Source of the DNA: Parasitella parasitica
Lineage: Eukaryota > Mucoromycota > Mucoromycetes > Mucorales > Mucoraceae
Length of the DNA stretch: 32,019 nucleotides
Direction of reading: 5' to 3'
NCBI GenBank assembly: GCA_025201805.1
Contig: MU619285.1
Span: 36,361-68,379, forward strand
Shown: positions 21,878 to 31,146 of the stretch, piece after piece
Layout of the letters: each line of letters starts with the position of its first letter
Position numbering within the stretch: the stretch's first letter is position 1
The notes under the pieces: model-generated
What the model was told of the DNA's origin: nothing
The model's input: the letters and a program-made list of their open reading frames with translations, nothing else
Databases searched by the model: none
Translations under genes and position numbers: made by a program

Positions 21878-23005
21878 ATGTCGTGTCCCCCCCCCCCCCC
21901 CGAGTGCTTAACAAATTTCCCCTTTTTTCATTTTTTTTTTGTATTGGATATTTTAGAGCCTCTCTTTGTTGAGACACTTGTCAAAGCATTTAACAGAATG
22001 AGAAACCAAACCCTTTAAAATCACTTAAAATATAAACTATCACATGCTTCGCAAATTCTTGTCATGAGTGATTCTTTTTCCAAAACTTATTTCGATTCAC
22101 GTAACTCTTGACGACTGACTAGAACTGCTCGATTGGATTCAGTTCAGGAGAATATAGAGGAAGATCCACATACTGATATCCCCGAGAATTGATATAATTA
22201 CCTATATCGGTTGAGCTGTGGATAGGAGCCTTATCCATGACAAAGTAATGTCCCTTCATTTCTGGATATCAGTCCATTTCATCAAGAGTAGCCTTCACAA
22301 AGCTCAAATAATGCCCTGTCACTGTTCCTGTGCTATAAATATCCAGCTTTCTCTTTTTAATACGTTTTGGAACTCTCAAACTAACATTAATTAAGCCAGT
22401 GGCCGATATGGCACCTAAAATAGACGTTGCTTTCGCTTTAGTCATAAGCACTGTAACTATTGCAGGAGTTCCTTTCTTTGACCTAACCATACCTCGTTTC
22501 AAATTAATGTGAAAGGCTGATTCATCCAGAAAGACACAGTTTATTGCAACGTCCATGTCAGTTTGCTGCCACTTTTGGACCCAAACGTATCTTTGAGCTG
22601 CACGAATATAAATACCTAATTGTCTCAAGGCAGCAGAAGCACTTGAGCATTTGCTAAAAAATAGGTGAAAAAATCTCGTTTTCTCATCATCAGAGTAAAC
22701 TGTGTAGCATCGCTTGTTGAATAACTCCATATCAACATCATTGTTCCTATCGTCTGAAACTGGATGCATTACAGGATTAGAATATTTTTTCAGAGGCTTA
22801 TTCATTTGGAATTTGAGTACGAGAACTTATTGTTTCGTTAGCGAATAGCTCCTCGTCAACAACAAGATTCATTGGCTGAACTCCATGCTCATCAACAACA
22901 TGTCCTTGTCCATCTTCGTAAAGAAATTGCATACTCATTTTATATGTCTATAAAATAAATTTTAAATAGTAAAAAAGGTTGGACACAAGTTTTTTTGCAC
23001 GACAT
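21878..23005. mobile_element. Tc1/mariner-like element, decayed, about 1.1 kb
   Basis: The limits are suggested by tgtcgtg at 21879-21885 and its inverted match cacgaca at 22998-23004, just outside the transposase relic. Flanking TA duplications are not clear. A run of C at about 21887-21901 lies just inside the left end. The ends are tentative; the transposase content is solid. Confidence 0.55.
21953..22938 (-). pseudogene. Tc1/mariner (IS630-like) transposase pseudogene with internal deletion
   Basis: It starts at 22938 (MSMQFLYEDGQGHVVDEHG) and ends at TAA 21955-21953 (NKERL). The DDE residues are visible: FLDESAFHINLKR, then a degraded MDKAPIH, then SPELNPIEQF. It is dead. There are in-frame stops after IPNE, after TLDEMD and after EQF (Trp to stop), an indel near 22785, and a one-base deletion in KFWKK. 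The DNA-binding helix (AALRQLGIYIRAAQR) runs straight into VWVQKWQQTDMD, so roughly 70-80 residues of linker are missing compared with full-length relatives. The size of the gap is estimated from memory of the family. Confidence 0.85.
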
Positions 23006-23334
23006 CAAACTCAAAATCAGCAACTTTACATTTAAAATGACTGTATTTAGTATTAAAAATAAAAAAAGGTATTGTAATCTATAGATTCTAAAAATTAGTG
23101 TGTAATAAAAAAGGGTATGAGACCAGCCAGAATGGGCCGCATAATGTATTAATGGATAAAGTAAGGGAGAAAAAAGTGCGCATCATAACATGTATATATA
23201 AAGTGGTATATGAGAAGAAATTAAATAACGGCCGTTAGGGTCATAATAAAGGAATTAGTATAAGTATTGTTGTTGTTTGAACTATTCTTTGACTTTTTTT
23301 TTTTGTTGTTGTTTTGTTGTGTTTTCTGTGGGTT

Positions 23335-24364
23335 TTACATAAGCTGCAAGAGAGCAGGATTGATATATTTGACTGGTGTTTCATAAGTTTCTTGCATGAC
23401 GTTGTGTTGCTCTGCAACAAAAGCATCACAAGGTTCGGACCAGCTGAATTCTTGAGTAGGCTTGGGGGCATTGTTGTAGTTTACGTTGGAGTGCTCAGAG
23501 TGAAAGTAATCGACAGCTCCCATTTGATAGTAGTTGTTGTAGCCGTAAGCATTGGAGTCATTGATGCAAGGTGAATCAAGTACGCTGAAAGGTGAGATGG
23601 ACTCAGCATAGTAAGATGAGGGTGCTACGACTGTGGTGGTGGTCGATGAAGGATAGCAAACAGCAGAGCAAGATACTGGGCTGGAAGCTTCAAATTCACT
23701 GTAGTCAGAGTAGGGACTGACGTGAGGAGAATCAAATGGGGTAGTAGCGGGAGAAGAGCAAGAAGCAAATGACATTGGAGGGGAAACAGAGTAGGTAGAG
23801 CGGTAGCAGATGTCTTCGCTTTCAGACTTGGCAGCAATTGGAGCCCATTCAGGTTGAGGACTAGCTGTGGAATCGGTCGAGCCAGAAGCAGCGTTGGTAT
23901 CGTTTGCAGAAAGTTGCTTCAAAGCAGATGGATCTTCGTAAATCATCTCCATAAGCATGTTGTTCTCCTTGGCACGAGAAGTGAATTGTTGTTTTTTGTT
24001 TCTGCGGATGTAAATACGCTTTGGAGTCACCTTTTTCTTTGGGGCGTACTTGTAGTCAGGATACCTGAGAACAAACGAGCATGAGTAACCAGGAAAAATG
24101 ATGTCAAAAATTCAAAGCTTTAAATACTTACAATGCGTTATGTTCTTGCTTGGCGATTCTGGCTCTCTCGCGAAATGGCTTCTTTTCTTCCTCGGTTGCC
24201 TCCTGCCACCACTTGGCAATGATTTTGGAGATGTCGCGGTGATTTGCAGTTGGACATTTGGCAACGATTTCCTTTTGCTTTTCAAGGCGATACATTAAAA
24301 AGCAATTCAAAGGTCTTGGGATTTGAGCTTGTTGTTGATTATTTTGTTTATTAATTTTAGTCAT
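23335..24364 (-). CDS. MATA-type HMG-box transcription factor, two exons
   Basis: A nuclear, sequence-specific DNA-binding protein of 320 residues. Exons: 24364-24132 and 24064-23335 with a 67-nt GT-AG intron (phase 2). The HMG box spans residues ~15-84. It opens IPRPLNCFLMYR, continues DISKIIAKWWQEATEEEKKPF, and ends EHNALYPDYKYAPKKK, the usual MATA-HMG layout. A basic stretch (PKRIYIRRNKKQQ) follows and may be a nuclear localisation signal. The remaining ~210 residues are rich in Ser, Pro, Tyr and Asn, a low-complexity tail plausible as an activation region. Mucorales sex-determining SexM/SexP proteins share this fold, but the usual flanking transporter and RNA helicase genes are absent here. 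I therefore call it a MATA-HMG paralogue rather than the sex gene. Target genes are unknown. Confidence 0.9.
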
Positions 24365-24800
24365 GGTTGATTATTAGAGAAAAAGATATTTGTAAAGTAT
24401 ACACAAACAATCGAAAGAGGTTGATTTTCGGCTCTATTTATTCTATTTTGCAACAAGAAATCTGCGAGGCACAGAGAGATCTCCCACCCAATGGCAACGC
24501 TTCCACAGTTGCAAATTTGAAAGCTTAATATTTTTTTAGGCGCTTAGTAGGCCCCCCTTTTTTAGCCGTTCCCCAGCTCCTCCCAGCCCCTCTTTTTCGC
24601 TTCTGCCTCCTAATGTGCATGATGCTTCTGTTGTTTATTACTTTTTTGCCTACTCCCTATGCTCTAGATATATATGGTCAAACACCGCTTCAGGCTTATT
24701 GCGTCCCCTTTACAGATTAATCGAGGCGTTTTTTTTTTCTAACAGAGATGTTGCTTAATTGCTTGACCCTGAGTTAATTCATTGTAAGATCAAAACATGG
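24365..24800 (-). promoter_or_regulatory. Upstream region of the HMG gene
   Basis: TATATAT lies near 24668-24675 and a CCAAT motif (plus orientation) near 24485-24489, both upstream of the minus-strand start at 24364. Pyrimidine-rich tracts occur at 24540-24620. Promoter use is inferred. Confidence 0.35.
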
Positions 24801-25600
24801 CAACCGAGGAATAGATTATAGATTTTCCCTCCCTCTTGATATTAAAAAAAAACAGAGAATAACATAGATACTTTATTTCATTATTCACAATTTTAAAATA
24901 TGCAGTATTATTACTATTTGTTGCAGAATTAAGATACTTGACAGCAAATATCGTCAACTATCGTGCTACATTTTTTTTATTCGACATAACCTTACTGGTT
25001 TCATTTGTTCTATGAGTTGAAGCAAGGGAACCCTGGCATGTTTATCTTGATCTTGTGTCAACTTGGGCGTCAGCTAAAGAGTTGAAGAGGAATGACTCAA
25101 CTAATTTCGCTGCAAAGGAGTATGTAGCTTTACCACGTTTTTCGTTTATTATCACTATCATGAATGATCAGAAACTTGACAATAATGAATGTATCTGCAT
25201 ATTGAGTAAGAGAGAACGGGCTAAATGAAGATGCATTAGGTTCGAATGTATACTTCAAACTTGTATAGATCCCCTAGAATTTAATCTAAATGTTACCTGG
25301 ATGAGTCTTGCTCTGTTTTTTTTTTTTTTTTTTTTTTTTTTTCTACATTGGATATAATACTGAAGCAATAGCTGTACAGCACAGTCGTAGCCAGGCTACT
25401 AGTGATCTTCTTTCCATGTTTATGCTCCATGGTTAGTACATAAACAAAAAGTAAACACAAATAAACGCTTTGAATTTCTATAGGTGCGTCTTGCATATAT
25501 TTACGCGAATAAAACAGGAAGAAAAACAAAAAGACCCCTATACCATCATCTAACGATGTCCAAATATGTACATGTCCTCTCGATTGTTCAGTTTAGTAAT
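24801..25600. other. AT-rich intergenic with a 27-T run
   Basis: An uninterrupted run of about 27 T occupies 25316-25342. A minus-strand frame across it (25293-25529) begins in ordinary sequence and ends in poly-Lys, so I do not call it. Nothing else was recognised. Confidence 0.5.
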
Positions 25601-25609
25601 CGAACTCTA

Positions 25610-25830
25610 AATCGCCTTCTGCTCTGTAGCCTTGGTAATTGAAATCTAAGATGGATATTATCACAATATGGCGTTTTAATAGATACATGCATTATCGCAG
25701 TCATTTTACATTTCTGTACCTAATACATGTGTCATAATCGTCAGATCTGATGATTTCCCTCCTTTTGCGTTTTGTGTAGTCTCTCTCTTTGACCTGATAG
25801 TAAAAAGTGATAATCCATCGATAGACTTGG
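25610..25830 (-). other. Two exon-like coding blocks of unknown identity
   Basis: On the minus strand, a block near 25810-25725 reads VKERDYTKRKRREIIRSDDY after an AG. A second block near 25652-25604 reads FNYQGYRAEGDLEFDY and then stops. They can be joined by a GT-AG intron (donor GTATTAGG, acceptor CATCTTAG) in matching phase. They look like the last two exons of a gene, but no upstream exons could be traced. I do not recognise the protein. It may be a truncated gene or a small gene with short exons. Confidence 0.3.
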
Positions 25831-26990
25831 ACGCACGACTAATTATAGCTAAATCAAAGTGATAGTCCTCTGAAAATCAAGAGTAATCTGAGAACACGCC
25901 TTCCTGTTGTCATACATTTGTGTGCGGATTGCACATTAATTTTGTAACAGTAGTATACACACACAGGTCAGATTGAACATTTCGTTCGAATACATGTAAT
26001 TATGCCTGTGCATTGCAAATAGCTTGCTGCTATTTGCTGTGTTTTACCCTGTAAATTATTTCATGCAAGCAAATGATTCAACATTTTCTACTTCCTATAT
26101 ATTTGTGCCACTCAGTATATAAATATATTTTTTGCGATATATACTATGTGATAAAAATATCAAACTTCAAATTTAGAGTTTCCAGAAATAATACAGGCCA
26201 TCTGGACATTTGTTGTTTTGCGTTAAAAGTAAACCCAGAAGCAGATGTGTATGAAATACATTCAATTAGTCGTTGTAATGATAAATAAATAAATAGAAAA
26301 AGATCAACATGCCTCATTAAAATAGAATAGAAGGTACACTGACAAACGACGTTTTTCACGCACTATCTGAAAATTGTTAACGTAGGCATACGGTGTTGAT
26401 AGCTATGCCCTTTACCAAATATGATGTGAAATGAGCGACCTTTACACATCATATTAAAATTTCAGGAGTTAATTGGCGGTGATGCTAATGTATGATACAG
26501 CCATGTATTTAGTGAACGTGCTCTCAAATTAGAGCGCCAAAAGGACTATTTAGTGGTTAGTAAATCTATTAGTATGCATGAAAAAAACCTAAACTAAAGG
26601 CATCAAAGTGCGTGCACGCTCTACTGACTACAATGAAATTATTTATATTATATGCTGTTTGCAGGGAATATTTTATTTAATCTAATATTTCAAACAACAA
26701 AAAACTCGTTTTTTATGCAGGAGTCCGCGGGCTTGTTAGAGGGCAAAAATAATCCCTGAATTTAAATGCCCAAGCTGGGTCAATCATCGTAACCTGAAGA
26801 TTTCGCATTTATTACTTGCTAAAATGATGAATTTACGTCTGTTTGCATAAACTCTTACATCAACAGTAATTTGCTATATTTATGTGTACTTGTATGCGTG
26901 TAAATATTAGTTGTGTCATTTGATACATATTACAGAAGCAATGTACTATAATTTGCCTTCTTCCCACCCAAATACGTTATGCAGAATGAC
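25831..26990. other. AT-rich intergenic, one perfect 9-bp hairpin
   Basis: There is an inverted repeat gcaaatagc / gctatttgc with a 5-base loop at 26015-26037. The 71-codon frames at 26073-26359 lie opposite each other on both strands and show no motif. No RNA gene was recognised. Confidence 0.4.
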
Positions 26991-27195
26991 CAAAATAACT
27001 CACCACTCGTCTGGCTCTAGTGAGATTAAAGATTTGGGCATCTACGCCCATCTTAATGTCTTTTAGGATCATCGAACAGATCTGCATAAATATCTAGCAA
27101 TCCGGGAGATGTACGCAAATAAATACTAGCGGGGGTTTCATGCTTGATATGGTAATTGGGATGACTTTGGATTGATTTTCCCACATCTTTTATGC
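26990..27195 (-). other. Coding-like minus-strand blocks of unknown identity
   Basis: A 46-codon minus frame ending at TAA 27055-27053 reads SHPNYHIKHETPASIYL and then LLDIYADLFDDPKRH. An overlapping frame begins ATG near 27051 (MGVDAQIFNLTRARRV) and meets a good donor, GTGAGT. The amino-acid make-up is protein-like, but the blocks are short, unsupported by neighbours and unassigned. They could be a gene relic. Confidence 0.25.
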
Positions 27196-27690
27196 ATCAA
27201 CAAAATTGATTTGCCCCCCCCCCCTCTTCTTAGTTTATCAGTGAAAATGATATAATATAGATACTCTAAGCTGCATAAAATATTTATATTACAGTTCTTC
27301 AGATGACCTTTATATAATACTATTATTGTGATATGTATCATTAAACAACGTTTAGCAGATGAAAAAGCAAAAATTGATGCAAAAGATAGATGAAAGCGAA
27401 AAGTATATGTTTACATAAAAAAACCGCCAGATCAGCATCGTCGATTAAAACGATAAAAGGGTTTGCGTATGGAGATTCACCATGTTTTAGGCAATTTTCG
27501 TTCATTTGTTTGCTTTAAACCTTATTCGCAATCGTTCCTGAGTCTGGTGACATAAAAAGAAGTTCCTCATTCATACTGTATCGATATACTGTAGTTTGAG
27601 GGAGCGTATCTTCAACCATTATCAGGAACAAATTCCTGATACCGCAAGAAGCACTACTTCGTAGGAGTCTTTTTGGAGAGATATTTTGAA
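27196..27690. other. AT-rich intergenic left of the Harbinger element
   Basis: It contains a C run at about 27213-27224. No gene, RNA or clear terminal inverted repeat was found. Confidence 0.4.
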
Positions 27691-28240
27691 GCATGTCTCA
27701 AAGTATTGCGGGCTCTTGGCCCAGTGTAGCTAATCTCCCAGAAGTGGCGAAAATGAAGAGGATATTTTTAGTAATCTATACAATTTAAACAGGATCAACT
27801 AGTAATTTATTTTATCTGCAACAGCAAAATAGAGTAGTAGAATTTAATGCCAACGAGTTCAAAAAGTCATTTGGCTTGACGCACTGCTATAGCATCCTTA
27901 CTAGATCTTTAAAATCAAGTGATACAGTGAGTTCTTCCTCACAACGTGCCGCTTGTCGGTCGAATGCTGCTGCAGTGTCTCGACCCACTTCTAACGAAGT
28001 TGCTGCCGAGGAGATTGGCGAAGATGTTGATGGTACTTTCCAGCGTCCTGAAGAGCGCAAGCAGGCCAAAGATAAAGGGAAAGCAGAAGCGTCGCTTGGA
28101 AGAGATTTATAAGGAGCTGGCATTTCTTCAACATTTGTTACTTGAGGACCAAAAAAAAAAACGATTCGAATGGAAGATTTTATTGAATTTGAAAAAGAAT
28201 GATGGAATCTAAGAGGACAAAATACTCCAAGGAAAAAGAC
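27690..28240 (+). pseudogene. Harbinger-type second ORF (NAM/Myb-like DNA-binding protein) relic
   Basis: The plus strand reads VVEFNANEFKKSFGLTHCYSI, then a Ser/Ala-rich spacer, then TFQRPEERKQAKDKGK. After a frame change it continues RRLEEIYKELAFLQHLLLEDQKKKRFEWK. The 'F.L.HC..IL ... RP.GRK.AK' plan followed by a Lys/Glu-rich coiled helix is that of the accessory DNA-binding protein of PIF/Harbinger elements. A frameshift near 28080 breaks it. It lies tail-to-tail with the transposase relic. Confidence 0.6.
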
Positions 28241-28366
28241 AACAATGGCATTCAATAAAAATGAATAGTTCATTTTGCTCAAATCTTATTAGCTATGTGT
28301 TAATATATTTTTGATTTATTATTATAGGAATCAAGAAGGAAACAGAGCTGTATAGTTGTGATCTGC

Positions 28367-29607
28367 TCAAAGATAATCAACAATATCTTTTTGAAGACAA
28401 CTATGAATATGAGAATTTCTGATGGGATTGTATCCAGAAACTAAATTTTTGATCGCATCACATCTAGTGGGCCGTACCCTTCCAGTTTTCGAAGCAGGAA
28501 CATAGCAATCATCAACATCCTCGACAATCTTATTGTGCAATACGATGCAAGTCTTTATAATGAAAGCAAGATCAATCAAGGACCGTTGCCTTGCAAGGCC
28601 GGCTACAATGTCCCAGCGAGCTTGTAGAACACCAAAGGTTTTCCCAACACCTTTGACGTAATCCTCCTGAGCTTTAGCGAATAACTAAGTATATAGAGTT
28701 AATATTTGAACATGTATTAGTTTGAATCATGTACACATTTCCGTTATAATTACTTTCTCTTTCTAAGTAAAAGGCTCAGCAATGGCAGAAATCAAAGCAC
28801 CATGATTTAGGTAGATTCCGTCTACCAAATAGTATCCAAACTCGTAATGGTGACCATTGACTCTAAAACTGGTACAAGCACCTACAGCATTCTGTGCAGA
28901 TCCAAACAAAAGAGAGGAATCGAGGACATTAATGTCATTTAGAGTACCTGGGGGGTGCCAAAAAAAAAAAGAAAAAAGCATGCCAGATCCATGAAATCAT
29001 AAGAAGCAATAGCTTCCAGGATTGTGGAGGGGGGACTTTCTCCTTGCCACAGTAAATCCCATGCCATGCAGTTGGACAGCTCTTCCACGTCCAATACATA
29101 CAACGCAAAGATCCAAGCATCGCCAGGCAGTTTCTGTCTTCAGCCTTTACAGATAAGCGTCGAATAGCATCAGCGTTAGGCTCGCAAAAATATTCTGCTT
29201 CGTACTTGCCTACAATCGCTTTGTAAAAATGCTGCCGGCTAGCGATTGCAGTGGACTCGCTAATACGGATGTATTCATCCACTGAGTTGGCAGGAATACC
29301 GTAAGCCCATTGTCGAATTGCTGCAACAACCTTTTGCAAAGATGAGAGACCAAGTCCCCCAGCAGCATCTCTTTTTTGGACGAAATATTCATCAAATTCT
29401 TCGATTTTCGTCCAGATCTTGACAAACAAGCTTTATCTCATACGGAAACGATGTCTGAAGTTGTCAGAATAAGCAGCACTAACTTTAAAGTAAACTACCA
29501 AGGCGATTAATATCATTGCGGTGAGTACCACTATCTCTCCTGGCACTGTTGGTTCCTTCTAGTAAAGATATTTCCATAATAAGGTTTTGAATGCTTTCTT
29601 CCAACAT
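28367..29607 (-). pseudogene. PIF/Harbinger transposase pseudogene
   Basis: It reads from MLEESIQNLIMEI (29607) through stops, then FVKIWTKIEEFDEYFVQKRD, GLSSLQKVVAAIRQWAYGIP, CMYWTWKSCPTAWHG, TLNDINVLDSS and YYLVDGIYLNHGALI. A GT-AG intron appears near 28685-28755. It ends KAQEDYVKGVGKTFGVLQA followed by RWDIVAG and CIVLHN. These are PF04827-type (Plant_tran, DDE) features. A poly-A expansion at 28962-28978 sits where the family has a short Phe-Phe-Gly-Thr segment and shifts the frame. Stops occur near 29438 and before the intron. Inactive. Confidence 0.85.
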
Positions 29608-30555
29608 TGCTATAGCAAGATCTTCAGAATCATTAAAGAAAAATTGTCTATTCGTATTTATGATTTATGGTGGTAATTATTATTATAGATTTATATTGTT
29701 TGAGCGAAACAAAATTCTGAAGTGCGTTTTATTTATAATTTTCGTGGTAAAAAAAAGGGGGTGCTTTAAATGGCTTTATGTTCAGTATTTCTGCTGGAGA
29801 TGCTCTTAAGTACATTCATAGCTACAAAGCACGGTTCAACAGCTGAAAAAGAAAGGAGAGGAAATGCCATTATTTGTTATATACTAAAGAATATAAAACA
29901 AGTTGCTATTGTGTCTACTTTCCTTAAATCAGATTCTAGTTTAACCAGATACACAGCAATAAAACCAGACCCCAATCTATATTTTGCGAACAACTTACTT
30001 AGCGATGTTCACCCAGAAGTCTACCAACTCAAGGCTACTGGTTTCAAGTGTGTTTAAAGTTTATTCTGTAGCCATTTGAATGTCTTCAAGAGCAGCATCT
30101 ATCTCGCAAGGCAAGTTCAAGTGCCTAAAAGAAAATCCTTCATTGGTAGATATAGAATCCCTTAGGTTCATTTACAATTACGAAAAAAGGTTGTTTTGAT
30201 TTTTCTAAGAGGTTGTCTCCGTTCCGGCTTATAATGTGGTAAATGCTTTCTGAGCCACGCTTTATTTGCATCATATTTAAATAATAATAATAAAGACTCT
30301 ACTTTTGTCTTCCTTCTTCATATCTTTTTAACTCCATGAAAAACTCGATTTTGTTTGGGAAAAAGAAAGATCACCAAAGATGATACCAAAGGCGGGTATT
30401 AATAATTTTGGGGGCTGGAACGGAGGCAACTGAGATTGTCTTGAGCATAACAGCGCCCAGATAAAGACCTAATGTCCAAAAAATCTTCCAAGATCCCATA
30501 GTGATCAACTACATTACCACAACTTTGACAAACACTCAAAATGACTACCATGTTG
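29608..30555. other. AT-rich intergenic, nothing recognised
   Basis: A plus frame at 29770-30057 ends in LYFANNLLSDVHPEVYQLK, which looks protein-like. It has no upstream partner or known motif, and I do not call it. No terminal repeat was identified. Confidence 0.35.
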
Positions 30556-30559
30556 GAAA

Positions 30560-30920
30560 CCCCAATGGTGCGATGAAACGCGTTTGAATGTGGTCAGTTC
30601 TTAATCTCCCACCAATTAGTATGGAAATCCAGCACACCGGTAATCAATTGTTTCTAAAGAGAGCAGTTAATTACTGCCTACAGGCCCTCAAAAGATATAA
30701 GGTGAATCCCATCATTCTGATTGTATGTGTTGATACTTTACATAGTGATACTGTTCAATATGCAACGGCTAGTCGTTTCCCTGGTGGTTATACCTTTTCC
30801 TCCTATCCTTGGACTGCGGACTGTATTATTCTTTCCAAAGTAGATCTTGGTGAAGGCAATAAAGATACACCTTAAACCCATTTATGGCACTTTAATTGTT
30901 TTTTACACATCGCGCTCTTT
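30560..30920 (+). pseudogene. Relic of a repeat-associated ORF with an ExQ motif (possible PD-(D/E)XK-like nuclease family)
   Basis: The plus strand reads NDYHVGNPNGAMKRV, stop, MWSVLNLPPISMEIQHTGNQ, then FLKRAVNYCLQALKRYKVNP, IILIVCVDTL and GGYTFSSYPWTADCI. The pattern 'EIQ..........F.RA..YCLQ' with a following 'ILIVCV' strand recalls the core of PD-(D/E)XK nuclease-like (Rpn-type) proteins. This is a structural-pattern guess. A stop at ~30586 and a frame break after KDTP (30875) make it a pseudogene. Confidence 0.4.
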
Positions 30921-30957
30921 CTATCGTGAATTTTCCTTTTATTGATGACACACTGCT

Positions 30958-31146
30958 GATAACATCGACGAGAGGATTTCAAAGAGAGGACACAAAAGCA
31001 TTTGCCTCCCTCCGTATTCGCCTGAGCTGAATCCTATCGAGAGCTTCTGGTCTACAATAAAAGCCCACGTCAAGAGAATTAAGTTTTCTGGCAACGAAGA
31101 CCTTAAGACAAGAGTAGCCGAGGCATCTAACGGGGATAAGATCTAG
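30958..31146 (+). pseudogene. Tc1/mariner transposase C-terminal fragment
   Basis: The plus strand reads DNIDERISKRGHKSICL, PPYSPELNPIESFWSTIK and AHVKRIKFSGNEDLKTRVAEA, then stops. PYSPELNPIE.FWS is the block with the third catalytic residue of IS630/Tc1-type transposases. Upstream DDE parts are missing. The sequence differs from the copies near 21.6-22.9 kb (KAHVKRIKF versus KSYVNRNKF), so it is a separate family. Confidence 0.75.

Larger units (their letters stand above)
27690..29607. mobile_element. Degraded PIF/Harbinger DNA transposon
   Basis: The element has two convergent ORF relics: a NAM/Myb-like protein on plus and a DDE transposase on minus, about 127 bp apart at their 3' ends. 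Both carry frameshifts or stops. Terminal inverted repeats and the 3-bp target duplication were not found, so the outer limits are those of the coding remnants. Confidence 0.6.

Noticed and set aside
23335-24364. Calling the HMG gene sexM or sexP
   Set aside because: None of the genes that normally flank the Mucorales sex locus are present, and the box alone does not distinguish paralogues.
25293-25529. 78-codon minus frame ending in poly-Lys
   Set aside because: It runs into a 27-base homopolymer and has no motif, so it is likely chance.
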